DNA of 64,000 nt from Chthoniobacteraceae bacterium (GCA_028293625.1 JAQGOL010000025.1:372001-436000); one strand, 5' to 3'; shown: positions 1 to 8,810, numbered from the stretch's first letter. The notes: a model not told the origin generated them from the letters alone. Program-made: numbers and translations.

Positions 1-52
1 GCAGCTGCGCGATCTCCGCCTGGAAAGCGTGTTTTTCGGCCGTAGTAGACAT
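1..52 (-). CDS. htpG: HtpG (Hsp90 chaperone), N-terminal fragment
   Basis: Reading leftward from an ATG at 52-50 gives MSTTAEKHAFQAEIAQL before the window edge. The segment HAFQAEIAQL matches the conserved start of bacterial Hsp90, where F-Q-A/S-E-x-x-Q-L opens the ATPase domain. Only 17 codons are visible, so the call rests on this short match; the rest lies outside the window. HtpG is a cytosolic ATP-dependent chaperone. The gene is divergent from the small secreted protein at 213. Confidence 0.6.
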   Translation of the reverse strand, partial: MSTTAEKHAFQAEIAQL

Positions 53-212
53 AGGTCTGACGAGTGTATGAATCTCTGCGCGGCGTGCAAGAAATGGCGT
101 GCGATTTACCGTTGCAATCCGACTCTTCCCCTCGCAACCGGCAACCGTTTTTCCGCCGATGCGCGAATTTAATTATGCAAAGGGTTGGTTAACAAGGAGG
201 GGATTTTTTCGG

Positions 213-614
213 ATGAGAATTCAGTTATTTGCAATGGCAGCCATGCTGGCGCTTGGCGCCACGACACTTCACGCACAACGTGTAAACACCGGTATACTCG
301 ACTTCGTGTCGCCCGATGATGGCACGGTCCGGCTTCGGTGCGATCAGCTTGGAATGCGGCCCGTCGTCTTTTTTGGACTCAATGCCGCCAATATTCTCGG
401 TACCAACGGCTCGGTTCTGACGGTGGAAGATCTTTCCCCCGGAATGAGCGCGACGTTTTTCTATACCAGGATCAACAAGAAACGCTGGGTCATTTCCAAG
501 ATCCTCGTCAATGAACAGGAGGCGTATTGCGGGCAGCCGATCGGCTGGTGCCAGGGGGATTATCCGCCCACGCGTGTCGTAGGGAGAAGCGGTCCCTGGC
601 GGCGCATCCCATAA
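213..614 (+). CDS. Small secreted protein of unknown function
   Basis: A 133-aa protein. I chose the ATG at 213 because it opens a clean signal peptide (MRIQLFAMAAMLALG, then TTLHAQ as the likely cleavage site) and has an AAGGAGG sequence at 194-200. An in-frame ATG at 99 would add 38 unlikely residues. The mature part is about 110 residues, contains three cysteines and ends in a basic tail (GRSGPWRRIP). A segment with alternating hydrophobic residues (VRLRCDQLG, VVFFGLNAANILG) suggests a small beta-rich domain. I do not recognise the family. It lies between divergent htpG and yebC, and periplasmic or surface location is inferred from the signal peptide. Confidence 0.7.
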   Translation: MRIQLFAMAAMLALGATTLHAQRVNTGILDFVSPDDGTVRLRCDQLGMRPVVFFGLNAANILGTNGSVLTVEDLSPGMSATFFYTRINKKRWVISKILVNEQEAYCGQPIGWCQGDYPPTRVVGRSGPWRRIP

Positions 615-692
615 AAAGCGTGCACCCCTGGCGATTCTTTCTTTTCAAAGCGGCTTGAGCATCGCGCGGCGGGCTGTTACGTACCCCCTCCT

Positions 693-1430
693 ATGGGTCG
701 TCAATGGCTGCAAGCAAAACGTGATGTCGCTAACCTTCGCAAAGGTCAGGCTGTCGGAAAACTCGTCAAAGAGATGATGGTGGCCGCCAAACTCGGCGGC
801 GCCGACATCGAAGGAAACCCGCGCCTTAGCGCTGCGGTCGACAAGGCACGCCGTGCGTCGGTCACCCGCGACGTGATCGAACGGGCGATTAAAAAAGGGG
901 CGGGCGTCGGGGCTGACAAACTCGTGCTTGAACACGTGGTTTATGAAGGTTACGCCCCGCACAAAGTGCCGCTGATCCTGGAAGTCCTTACCGATAACAA
1001 CAACCGCACCGCCCCGGAAATCCGGGTGATATTTAAAGATGCGGGTCAGCTTGGAGCCCCCGGCAGCAATAAATTCCTTTTTGATCATGTCGGCTTGGTC
1101 GAAGCCCATCACGCCGCCGGCGCCGATATCGACATTGAAGCCGCCGCGATTGAAGCCGGCGCCCAAAATGTCGAACCGCTTTCCCACGAGGAAAACGACG
1201 ACATTCCAGCCGATCGGACCGGCGCCCGGTTTATCACCGAGCGGACCGATCTGCATGCCGCCTCCCAGTGGCTGATCCAGAACGGCTGGACCATTGTCAC
1301 CAGCGAGCTTGGATACGTGGCCAAAAATTTCCCGAAAATCAGCGACGAACATCGCGCTGAGGTAGGTGAATTTCTTCAAACGCTCGAAGACCACGACGAC
1401 GTCCATCGCGTCTGGGCCGCCTTGAAATAA
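693..1430 (+). CDS. YebC/PmpR family DNA-binding regulator (TACO1 family)
   Basis: A 245-aa protein, the normal length for the YebC family (240-250 aa). It opens with MGRQWLQAKRDVANLRKG and continues with KLVKEMMVAAKLGGADIEGNPRL, the first-domain signature of the family (usually MAGHSKWANIKHRK, KEI..AAR.GG.DP..N..L). It is followed by KARRASVTRDVIERAIKKG and by the Y-E-G-Y-A/G-P and L-T-D-N-x-N-R-T motifs of the second domain. Family members act as transcriptional regulators (PmpR) or as factors easing ribosome stalling (YebC, TACO1); the sequence does not decide which. The start MGRQW resembles the YeeN-type subgroup. A hairpin at 1507-1526 could end the transcript. Confidence 0.9.
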   Translation: MGRQWLQAKRDVANLRKGQAVGKLVKEMMVAAKLGGADIEGNPRLSAAVDKARRASVTRDVIERAIKKGAGVGADKLVLEHVVYEGYAPHKVPLILEVLTDNNNRTAPEIRVIFKDAGQLGAPGSNKFLFDHVGLVEAHHAAGADIDIEAAAIEAGAQNVEPLSHEENDDIPADRTGARFITERTDLHAASQWLIQNGWTIVTSELGYVAKNFPKISDEHRAEVGEFLQTLEDHDDVHRVWAALK

Positions 1431-1506
1431 AAGGCGGGCCAAAGGGGGCGGTTTCCGGGAAGCCACTCCATTTTTGGCGGCACAGGAGTAACGGGTTTTG
1501 CACCAA

Positions 1507-1526
1507 CGGCAGTTCGGGAACTGCCG
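1507..1526 (+). terminator. Hairpin downstream of the yebC-family gene
   Basis: CGGCAGTT and AACTGCCG form a perfect 8-bp stem around a CGGG tetraloop, followed by CTTCTTGT. It lies 77 bp after the stop codon of the YebC-family gene and about 105 bp before the next start. The following tract is only moderately T-rich, so it may be a weak intrinsic terminator or an RNA-stability hairpin. Confidence 0.4.
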
Positions 1527-1631
1527 CTTCTTGTCAAAATACGGCGAGTCGGCGCTAAAAAGCGGCTTAACGCGACTAAGGGAGAGCAGGTCCGGCGATT
1601 GATTCAACGCGCACGCAGCGCGCTGCAATTT

Positions 1632-4220
1632 ATGAAACTGGCATTCCCCCGGACGCCTCTCCTTTTCAGGGTACTCTCTTCCCTTCTTTTTCTTGGATGG
1701 CAAGCCAGGGCCGACGATCCAGCGCCCGACGCTCCCAACGATGGTCGCGTGCATGTCGAGCTGTTTGAAACAGCCCCGTCCGGCGATTCAGCCCAGACTG
1801 ACGAAGCCGGTACCGAACAAAACTGGACGAATCTCCCCCGGATCCGAACCGACACGTATACGGAAACCGCTTTCGCATTTGGCGCCATCCCCGCCAAATA
1901 CAATGGGCACGGCATCAAGATCGATCGGTCCCGGCCGTATCTGGTGTGGGCAACCGGCGTTGTAATGCTCCCCGTTGGTGAACAAAAACTTCATTTGCGG
2001 GCGCTGACCGGGGCACGTGTCACAGTCGACGGCACGGAAATCGTCAAAACGGATATTCTAAAATTAAAGGGAGGCGATGCGGAAGCGGTGCCCGATCAGG
2101 CCGCAACACAGCTGGTCAAAGAAATGCGCCTGCTTCCACCCGGTCACCGTGAAGCGCTTGCCTCTGTGCAGGGAGACGGCAAACCGCACGTGATCACGGT
2201 GGAAATTCTTGTGGGTGGAAAAGATCTTCGTCCTGAAATCGGCGAGCTTTCAGTCAGCATCTCCCGGGACGGAAAGCCATTTGAGCTGCTTTCAACCGAG
2301 CCCGAATCGGGTCCGAAACAATGGGAGGAATTCGCCGCGGGCCAGCGCGCACGGGTTGAGCAACTTAACGCGCAACGCCGACACGATCCGGCTGAAGAGT
2401 CCTATTGGCGTATGCGGCATGATCTGGCGCGTCAACATACCAAGGCCGTGCCATCCGAAACTTCCGGCGGCAACAGTGTCGATCGCTTCATCGGATTAAA
2501 ACTCGCGGCTGCCGGAATCGAACCCGCGGCATTGACCAACGATGCCGCATTTTTGCGCCGGGTAACCCTCGATACGATCGGACTCATTCCTACCGCGGAG
2601 GAAGTCGCGGACTTTTTAGCGGATCGCTCCGCGGACAAACGTCGGCACACCATTGAACGGCTGGTTGATGATCCGCGCTGGGCGGATCATTGGGTCGCTT
2701 ACTGGCAGGATGTCCTTGCTGAAAATCCGTCGATGCTCAAAGCGACCCTCAACAATACCGGGCCGTTCCGCGGCTGGATTCACGAGGCGCTCCTCGACAA
2801 CAAACCGATGGATCGCTTCGTCACCGAGCTCATCTCGATGGATGGGAGCACAAACTACGGCGGGCCGGCCGGGTTTGCCCTTGCCACGCAAAACGATCTG
2901 CCCATGGCGGCCAAGGCGCAGATTATTTCCTCCGCCTTCCTCGCGATGGAAATGAAGTGCGCCCGCTGTCATGACGCGCCGTTTCATCGTTTTGAGCAGC
3001 AGGAATTGCTGCACTTTGCGGCGATGCTCGGGCGCGCTCCAATCAAGGTGCCGGGCAGTTCATTGACGCAAGGATTGAGCGCCAACAGCCGCGTCACCGT
3101 GTCGCTTAAGGCGGGCGAAATCATGGATCCAACCTGGCCTTTTCACGACATGAAAGGCGAACCGTTGGCCGGGGTAATCCGTCAGGCTGGCGATACGCGG
3201 GAACTTTTAGCGGCGATCATCACAGACCCGAGGCACGATCGATTTCCGCAGGTCATTGTCAATCGGCTTTGGAAACAGTTCATCGGGTTTGGAATCGTCG
3301 AGCCGGTTGACGATTGGGAGAGCGCTCTTCCCTCCCACAAAGAACTCATCGAATGGCTCGCTCATGAGCTGGTCACTCATGACTACGATTTTAAACACGT
3401 CGCCCGGCTCATCCTGAATTCGCAGACTTATCAGCGTGTCGCGTCCGCCGCCGGATCAACTCCCGCCAAGACCGATGAACGCCTTTTCCAAGCGCCCGCG
3501 CGCCGGCGAATGACGGCCGAACAACTCGTCGATTCGCTTTTCAAAGTGGCTGGCAAAGAATTTGAGGCCGGTATACTCACGATGGATCCCGAGGATCGGC
3601 AACCGGCCCGCGACCAATCCAATTTGGGTGAACCACGGCACGCATGGGAATTCGCCCCGTTAAGCAATGAACGTGACCGCTCCACTCTTTCCAAGCCGCG
3701 CGCCCAGGTCATCGCGGATGTGTTGAGCACGTTTGGCTGGCGGGAATCGCGTCCCGAACCGCGCAGCACGCGCGATCACGACGCCAATGTGCTTCAACCG
3801 GCCATGCTCGCCAACAGCGTCTTCGCCACGCGAATTACCCGTTTAACCGATGACAGCGCTTTTACCCTCCTCGCGCTCCGCGATATCCCACTTCGCGAAT
3901 TGATTACACAGCTTTCCGAACGCCTCCTTTCCCGGCCGCCAAGTGAATCTGAGCTCGGAAAATTCACCGAACTACTCGAACCCGGATACCAAACACGCCG
4001 CACGGGAGCCGCACCGTCCGCCCCTCCAAAACGGAGCACCAAAGCGCTCTCCTGGGCCAACCATCATCATGTTGACGCCCCGAAATTCGCCCTTGAAATT
4101 GAGCAGGAAGTCAAAGTCGGCGACCCGCCCACCCCGCGGATTGAAGCCGACTGGCGTGAACGGATGGAAGACACCATTTGGGCAATGATTTTAACTCCCG
4201 AATTCATTCACCTCCCCTGA
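1632..4220 (+). CDS. Secreted DUF1549/DUF1553 protein
   Basis: An 862-aa protein starting at the ATG at 1632, which opens a signal peptide (hydrophobic LLFRVLSSLLFLGW, then QARADD). DUF1549 covers about residues 280-490: SVDRFIGLKLAAAGI, then RRVTLDTIGLIPTAEE and VDDPRWADHWVAYWQD. DUF1553 follows from about 530 (FPQVIVNRLWKQFIGFGIVEP) to the C-terminus. Between them C443-A-R-C446-H447 forms a CxxCH motif of the kind that can bind c-type haem; the separate N-terminal cytochrome domain (PSCyt1) seen in many homologues is absent. Such proteins are abundant in Planctomycetes and Verrucomicrobia and nearly always sit beside a DUF1501 gene, as here (4380). Their biochemical role is not established. 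Confidence 0.9.
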   Translation: MKLAFPRTPLLFRVLSSLLFLGWQARADDPAPDAPNDGRVHVELFETAPSGDSAQTDEAGTEQNWTNLPRIRTDTYTETAFAFGAIPAKYNGHGIKIDRSRPYLVWATGVVMLPVGEQKLHLRALTGARVTVDGTEIVKTDILKLKGGDAEAVPDQAATQLVKEMRLLPPGHREALASVQGDGKPHVITVEILVGGKDLRPEIGELSVSISRDGKPFELLSTEPESGPKQWEEFAAGQRARVEQLNAQRRHDPAEESYWRMRHDLARQHTKAVPSETSGGNSVDRFIGLKLAAAGIEPAALTNDAAFLRRVTLDTIGLIPTAEEVADFLADRSADKRRHTIERLVDDPRWADHWVAYWQDVLAENPSMLKATLNNTGPFRGWIHEALLDNKPMDRFVTELISMDGSTNYGGPAGFALATQNDLPMAAKAQIISSAFLAMEMKCARCHDAPFHRFEQQELLHFAAMLGRAPIKVPGSSLTQGLSANSRVTVSLKAGEIMDPTWPFHDMKGEPLAGVIRQAGDTRELLAAIITDPRHDRFPQVIVNRLWKQFIGFGIVEPVDDWESALPSHKELIEWLAHELVTHDYDFKHVARLILNSQTYQRVASAAGSTPAKTDERLFQAPARRRMTAEQLVDSLFKVAGKEFEAGILTMDPEDRQPARDQSNLGEPRHAWEFAPLSNERDRSTLSKPRAQVIADVLSTFGWRESRPEPRSTRDHDANVLQPAMLANSVFATRITRLTDDSAFTLLALRDIPLRELITQLSERLLSRPPSESELGKFTELLEPGYQTRRTGAAPSAPPKRSTKALSWANHHHVDAPKFALEIEQEVKVGDPPTPRIEADWRERMEDTIWAMILTPEFIHLP

Positions 4221-4240
4221 GTCAAACCTCCATTCTCTAT

Positions 4241-4362
4241 CTTCGTCGTAATCTTAATCGTAATCGCAATCTTCCGTATTACGATGTGTAAACTAGTCGG
4301 CATCCAAACGTAAAAACAAGATTAAGATTAAGATTAAGATTAAGATTAAGATTACGAGGAAG
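4241..4362. repeat. Inverted repeat built on a GATTAA-type hexamer
   Basis: The right arm contains six tandem copies of AAGATT (4318-4353) followed by ACGAGGAAG. The left arm, 4241-4273, is the reverse complement of 4330-4362 with 29 of 33 positions matching. The arms are 56 bp apart, so the transcript could fold into a long stem-loop. It fills the gap between the DUF1549/DUF1553 gene and the DUF1501 gene and ends 18 bp before the DUF1501 start codon. No coding potential is seen. Confidence 0.85.
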
Positions 4363-4379
4363 AAGAAGAGTTGAACCCC

Positions 4380-5672
4380 ATGAACGCCGAAATAACACGC
4401 AGGCAATTCCTTACCCGGACCGCCCTCGCCACCGGCGCCCTCGCCAGCGGCGGCACCCACGCTTTTGCCGAAGCAAACCGGCCGATGGGAAAGGCCGAGA
4501 GCTGTATCTTCATCTGGCTCGGCGGCGGCATGTCGCAAATCGACACGTTCGATCCGAAACCGATCCGTGGGGATGAAAAAAAAGTGGCAGGCTCCTACTA
4601 CGGTCAGATTGAGACGGCAGTGCCCGGACTGAACCTTTGCGAGCATCTGCCGCGCGTGGCCCGGATTTACGATCGTTTCATTCCCGTGCGCACGGTTAAC
4701 CACAGCGTCATCGACGAGCACGCCGCGGCCACCAATCGGATGCACACGGGCCGGGCGGTGAGCGGCAGCGTTGTTTACCCAAGCCTCGGTTCCATCATTG
4801 CCCACAAGAAAAAGGCGGTCATGGAAGGGGTGCCGCCTTATGTCCTTATCGGTTACCCAAGCGCCACACGCGGCCCGGGCTTTCTTGGACCCAAAGCTGG
4901 CTACGTCTACCTGACCGACACCAACGCGGGACCCGCCGGACTGATGAGAGCCGCTGAGATTACCAGCGACCGGCAGCTCCGCCGCGAAGCTTTGCTTGGC
5001 ACATTACGCGAAGGCTACCTTAACGAGCACCGGGACGAAAAAATGGTCCGCGACTACGACGACGCGATTGGAGAAGGGTTCAAGCTCCAGGGTGGCGATT
5101 TCATGAAAGCGTTCAATCTGCAGGCTGAACGCGGCTCATTGCGCGAGGAATACGGAGAAGAATTTGGTCAGCGCTGTCTTCTGGCCAGAAGACTCGTTCA
5201 GGGCGGTGTCCGCTTTGTGGAAGTCGGCTTTAATCTGAGTTTTGTCAACGGCGCTGGGTGGGACATCCATAATGCGACCTACAAAACACAATATCAGCTC
5301 ATCCAAGCCCTTGATCGCGGTGTCGCCGCCCTTGTCCAGGATCTCGAACGTGAAAAGCTCCTGGAAAAAACATTGATCGTCATCGCTTCTGAATTCGGAC
5401 GGCCTGCCCAGTTTGATGGTTTGGGCGGACGAGGCCATCATGGCAAATGCTTTACCGTGGTCCTGGCCGGCGGCGGTTTAAAAACCGGCCAGCCGTATGG
5501 GGAAACTGATGAGCTGGCGATGAAGATAGTCGCCGACCCGGTTTCCGTGCCCGATCTCTTCGCGACGATCCTCGCCACGGTCGGCATCGATCCTACTAAA
5601 AACCTCATGGACGGCGAACGCCCGGTCCCGATCACCGACAAAGGCCAGCCCCTCACCCGGCTCTTTGTCTGA
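4380..5672 (+). CDS. DUF1501 family Tat-exported protein
   Basis: A 430-aa protein. The ATG at 4380 gives [20 protein letters not shown], a twin-arginine signal (RRQFL plus a hydrophobic stretch with ALASGG). The body carries DUF1501 landmarks: [29 protein letters not shown] and [21 protein letters not shown] near the N-terminus, and [35 protein letters not shown] near residues 340-375. The fold is related to alkaline-phosphatase/sulfatase-like enzymes, but no substrate is known. Tat export implies folding, perhaps with a metal, before secretion. It is the usual partner of the DUF1549/DUF1553 gene just upstream and probably shares its transcript. Confidence 0.9.
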   Translation: MNAEITRRQFLTRTALATGALASGGTHAFAEANRPMGKAESCIFIWLGGGMSQIDTFDPKPIRGDEKKVAGSYYGQIETAVPGLNLCEHLPRVARIYDRFIPVRTVNHSVIDEHAAATNRMHTGRAVSGSVVYPSLGSIIAHKKKAVMEGVPPYVLIGYPSATRGPGFLGPKAGYVYLTDTNAGPAGLMRAAEITSDRQLRREALLGTLREGYLNEHRDEKMVRDYDDAIGEGFKLQGGDFMKAFNLQAERGSLREEYGEEFGQRCLLARRLVQGGVRFVEVGFNLSFVNGAGWDIHNATYKTQYQLIQALDRGVAALVQDLEREKLLEKTLIVIASEFGRPAQFDGLGGRGHHGKCFTVVLAGGGLKTGQPYGETDELAMKIVADPVSVPDLFATILATVGIDPTKNLMDGERPVPITDKGQPLTRLFV

Positions 5673-5700
5673 AACCCAAAACTCCGCAAGATTCCCTCGG

Positions 5701-6483
5701 TCACCTTGGCGCGTTCTCATCCGCCGCCGTATTCCACCATCCGTTCTCCGCGCTTGGCCCAAACCAGCCGATCTGCCATTTTTTGGAGTCTCCACCGTAC
5801 GGATTCCCGAAATCAATCCTGCTCGGAATCTCCGCGCTGATGTGGCCGTCACACCAAGCCACATTGGCGTGGCCCTGATGCCGGAAATGGACGCTGGCGG
5901 AAAGCGGACCGGCCAATCGTCCGGCGGCATCGACCCATTTGAAAGGCTCGCAATACGGATACTCCTGAATCCCGTTTGCCCGTGCAAACGCCGTGTCGGT
6001 GAACATGATGGTGCGGGAGGGATGCGGGATATTGGCGAGGCGCTCGGCGATAAAACGGTCGCGAGGGGTGCCTCCGACATAAATTGCGTTGTAGCCGTAG
6101 CCGCCCGTGCTGTCTTCAAAACTTGCGTCGCCGAGAAGCACACTGCGCAGCGAGGGACAAAGTTTTACCCGCCGGTCGGTTCCCAGGAATGGCGCAAGCG
6201 GTCCTTGGTCGGCCCGGAAAGGCCCTGAGATTGATTCCCGCACCCCGTGCCAGCGCAGCCGGTTGTTGCGATCCTGGGCATTAACCAGCTGGCCGTTGTT
6301 CTCGCTCGCATACAAAATGTTTGCCGCCGCGAGTTGCCGCAGATTTTCCACACAATGCGCGCTGTGCCCCGCACCTTGAACCGATTCCATCGCTCCGAAC
6401 AAAAGCGCGGCAAGGACCGCGACAATGGCAAGCACGACCAGTATCTCGATCAACGTAAAGCCGCGTGGCCGCGCCGCGTTCAT
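5701..6483 (-). CDS. Type II/IV pseudopilin-like protein (N-methylation motif)
   Basis: A 260-aa protein. The start at 6483 places AGGAG six bases upstream and gives MNAARPRG/FTLIEILVVLAIVAVLAALLF, a class III signal with cleavage after Gly8 and Glu at +5 of the mature protein. The soluble part contains SVHFRHQGHANVAWCDGHIS; this H..H..N-x-x-x-x-D-G-H element is typical of the large DUF1559-like pseudopilin families of Planctomycetes and Verrucomicrobia. The start codon overlaps the stop of the upstream PEP-CTERM gene (ATGA), showing translational coupling. A prepilin peptidase would process it; none is in this window. It probably sits in the inner membrane or a pilus-like fibre; its cargo is unknown. 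Confidence 0.88.
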   Translation of the reverse strand: MNAARPRGFTLIEILVVLAIVAVLAALLFGAMESVQGAGHSAHCVENLRQLAAANILYASENNGQLVNAQDRNNRLRWHGVRESISGPFRADQGPLAPFLGTDRRVKLCPSLRSVLLGDASFEDSTGGYGYNAIYVGGTPRDRFIAERLANIPHPSRTIMFTDTAFARANGIQEYPYCEPFKWVDAAGRLAGPLSASVHFRHQGHANVAWCDGHISAEIPSRIDFGNPYGGDSKKWQIGWFGPSAENGWWNTAADENAPR

Positions 6484-7325
6484 TTTCTGCTCCTGCGCCG
6501 CAACCCGATCCACGCCATCCCATAAGCGAGCAGAATGGCGCTTCCCGGCTCGGGCACCTGATTAAGCACGGCGATGGCGTCGAGATCGAAGCCGCCGGTT
6601 TCATAAGGAGTTGTCCACGGATCGTTGACAAGGTGGCCTTGGGAATCCAATTGCCCATAGGCTGGATCGATTGAGCCGACGACGTCGATCAGACGCACTT
6701 GAAGGATCCGGTTTACATCCAGACCGGGTTTGCCGGCCAATCCCGCAAGATCAAACGGAGTACCAAATCCACGGCGGTATTTGCCCGCGAGATTATTCAA
6801 ATTGGTGGCATCGAGCGCTCCGAATCCGCCAATCTGCGTGGTGGTGGAAGTCAACGATACCGACGGGAACCGGAAAAATAACACGCCATCGGAGCTCACT
6901 TCCACAAAAGCCAGTTCGAGGAACGTGTCGCTGATCCCATTTTCAAAAACCGCGAAATCGGGGCCGGCTCCGTTGGTGATCGGCAGGGAAAAAGAGAGCG
7001 TGATGGAGCCGCCATCCCCAAGGCTGATGACCGGGTATGAATCGTCCTGGGCATCAGCCGGTCCAAGTGCATCGATCCCCGGGAAGCGTCCGTCGCCGGA
7101 ATCATGTCCGTAGCTGACTGGTCCAAGCGCCGGGAATGAACTGTCCTGCAGCCCGGCCTTTACTTCCACCACGCCACTGGCCCAGCCGTGGATGCTGGAA
7201 CTGTCATAGGCGACGGCCGTGCTTCCGGTGATCCCGGCGGCCGGCGCGTAGGGACCGGCCTCGGCGTGAAGGATTAAAAAACCGGCGGCAAACGCGATAA
7301 CCGCTCCTGTGCATCCGTTGTTCAT
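6480..7325 (-). CDS. PEP-CTERM surface protein
   Basis: A 281-aa secreted protein. The start at 7325 opens a signal peptide (GAVIAFAAGFLILHAEA). A beta-sandwich-like region includes SLGDGGSITLSFSLPITNG and DFAVFENGISDTFLELAFVEVSSDG, a segment common in secreted PEP-CTERM proteins. It ends with VPEPGSAILLAYGMAWIGLRRRSRK: the P-E-P motif, a hydrophobic helix and an arginine-rich tail that form the exosortase sorting signal. No exosortase is present here. Its start lies 2 nt after the preceding gene's stop and its stop overlaps the pseudopilin start, so the three genes form one operon. Confidence 0.9.
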   Translation of the reverse strand: MNNGCTGAVIAFAAGFLILHAEAGPYAPAAGITGSTAVAYDSSSIHGWASGVVEVKAGLQDSSFPALGPVSYGHDSGDGRFPGIDALGPADAQDDSYPVISLGDGGSITLSFSLPITNGAGPDFAVFENGISDTFLELAFVEVSSDGVLFFRFPSVSLTSTTTQIGGFGALDATNLNNLAGKYRRGFGTPFDLAGLAGKPGLDVNRILQVRLIDVVGSIDPAYGQLDSQGHLVNDPWTTPYETGGFDLDAIAVLNQVPEPGSAILLAYGMAWIGLRRRSRK

Positions 7326-7327
7326 AA

Positions 7328-8347
7328 TCAAGGACGGCGGCGGCGAACCATCAGGCACGAGACGCCCAGGCCAAGCAACGCCAGGCTGGCCGGTTCGGGC
7401 ACCACGGCATAAACACCCGATTTCTGAGTGGATCCAAATCCGCTTGTCACGGTCACAAAGAGCGTCCCTTCAGAGTAAGCGAGATTGCCCAGAAAATCGC
7501 CCGCTCCGCCCGAGCCGACGGTTGTCGCGGCCTGGGAATTTGTGTCGTAAAGCATCACCGTGCTTGGGGACCCAAATGGCGATGAATCCTGAAAAAGCGA
7601 GGTGCCGCCGCCAAAGGCCAGGTAACCGTTGTAGTCATTGTTGATTGCCAATGTCCCGGCGGCCAGGCTTTGTTCCGGCCCGAGAAGCGAGCTGGCGCTG
7701 AATTTGGTGATATTGGCCGCGCCATGCCCAAACGCAGAGTCAGTCCCCGAGGCGCCGTAGAAAAGATTGCCGGCGCTGTCGAAAGCGAGCGGCCCCGCGA
7801 ATTCACCGGCGGCATTGATTTTCGAAGTGACCGCGCCCGTGGCCAAATCGAACTTATAAACGTGGGTTGCGGCGCTGGCGGGATCCGCGACGAGATACGC
7901 CTCCGAGCCCGAGAACCCGAGATCGTAGTTACCTTTGTAACTGCTTGAATAGGCGATTGCCTCGATCGGCAAACCCCCGTTCAGCGCCGCGTGCCAGATC
8001 TGGCCGGTGCTGTTTTCTCCAAAATAAATCTGGCCCGAATGGACTCGCACAAACGACCCGAACTTCTGGGTGCCGCTCAAATCAAAGAGCTGCACGGGCG
8101 CGCCGTAACTATTGCCGCCCAATGCTGCGCGCATAAAAAGCTTGGTGCTCGCGGCGGTGTTCGGACCCATTTCCAAATAATAAAGGTTGCCGGCGGAATC
8201 AACGTCGATGCCCCCGAGGCTGAATCCGGTGGCGGTCTGAAAGAGCGACGAGGCGGAGTAACCGGGTGCGGTCACGGTCAGGCTTTGGGCATGCAGAGTG
8301 GTGGCAACGGCGCAGCACGCCGTCAAAGTCAGGATCAGTTTTTTCAT
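7328..8347 (-). CDS. PEP-CTERM protein with NHL/SMP-30-like beta-propeller region
   Basis: A 339-aa protein beginning MKKLILTLTACCAVATTLHAQS, a clear signal peptide. The body repeats a propeller-like pattern, D-S-A-G-N-L-Y/F-Y (GIDVDSAGNLYYLEMG near 50, LAFDSAGNLFYGASG near 190), as in NHL or SMP-30-like blades. It ends VPEPASLALLGLGVSCLMVRRRRP, a canonical PEP-CTERM sorting tail. It is the first gene of the PEP-CTERM/PEP-CTERM/pseudopilin operon; its stop is 2 nt from the next start. A strong hairpin sits directly upstream of the start codon (8351-8372). Ligand and partner are unknown. Confidence 0.88.
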   Translation of the reverse strand: MKKLILTLTACCAVATTLHAQSLTVTAPGYSASSLFQTATGFSLGGIDVDSAGNLYYLEMGPNTAASTKLFMRAALGGNSYGAPVQLFDLSGTQKFGSFVRVHSGQIYFGENSTGQIWHAALNGGLPIEAIAYSSSYKGNYDLGFSGSEAYLVADPASAATHVYKFDLATGAVTSKINAAGEFAGPLAFDSAGNLFYGASGTDSAFGHGAANITKFSASSLLGPEQSLAAGTLAINNDYNGYLAFGGGTSLFQDSSPFGSPSTVMLYDTNSQAATTVGSGGAGDFLGNLAYSEGTLFVTVTSGFGSTQKSGVYAVVPEPASLALLGLGVSCLMVRRRRP

Positions 8348-8350
8348 GTC

Positions 8351-8372
8351 GGTCTCTATGGATGGAGAGACC
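8351..8372 (-). promoter_or_regulatory. Stem-loop directly upstream of the PEP-CTERM start codon
   Basis: GGTCTCT (8351-8357) and AGAGACC (8366-8372) form a perfect 7-bp stem with an 8-nt loop. On the coding (minus) strand the hairpin ends three bases before the ATG at 8347, where a ribosome-binding site would lie, and no Shine-Dalgarno sequence is otherwise visible. It could limit translation initiation or be a protein-binding site; function is inferred from position only. Confidence 0.5.
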
Positions 8373-8810
8373 AGCACACGAGGGCGCCTGAGCGAAAATT
8401 CATCGCAGGACAACACCGCCGCACTGATCTCTCATTGCTTCCTTTGTCGAAGAAGTTTTGACACGCCGGTCCGCACACGCGGCGGCGCGAATGAGAGCGG
8501 ATCAAGGAAATGTTCTGACTCCTGGCTTATCGACAACTCTGTCGCCCTTCTCCCCGCCTTCACCTCGTTTCCGAAATTGGCATTTTGGGGAGTCGTATCC
8601 AGTTACAGCAGCGCAACTGCTTCCGATTTTCACGGAATTCCTTCCATTGACCCGCTTACTTGAACTCGCAAAGAACTGGCGCGCATCGTAGAGCCCGCTT
8701 TTTGGACCGCAAGATTGAAGTGAGAAGCCTCCAAAACCCGGTTTTTAACGACCCGAATCGGGACCGGCAACCGGTTAAATACACCGCAACATTCCAACAA
8801 TCGCACTTAC
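8373..8810. other. Intergenic region without a supported gene
   Basis: About 440 bp between the start of the PEP-CTERM operon and the end of the acetyltransferase gene. Short open frames exist on both strands but none has a recognisable domain or start context. The right end (8735-8775) contains several short inverted elements such as CCCGAATCGGG and ACCGGCAACCGGT that may take part in ending the acetyltransferase transcript. The promoter of the minus-strand operon must lie here, but I cannot pick a convincing -35/-10 pair. Confidence 0.5.

Noticed and set aside
645-1754. Long minus-strand open frame of 369 codons over the YebC-family gene
   Set aside because: It is antisense to a gene with clear family motifs and encodes low-complexity sequence without any domain; a shadow of GC-rich coding DNA.
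4318-4362. AAGATT repeats considered as a CRISPR or phage attachment site
   Set aside because: Units are contiguous hexamers with no spacers, and there is no tRNA or integrase nearby.
8298-8691. Short plus-strand open frames between the PEP-CTERM operon and the acetyltransferase
   Set aside because: No domain or start signal, and one lies antisense to a signal peptide.
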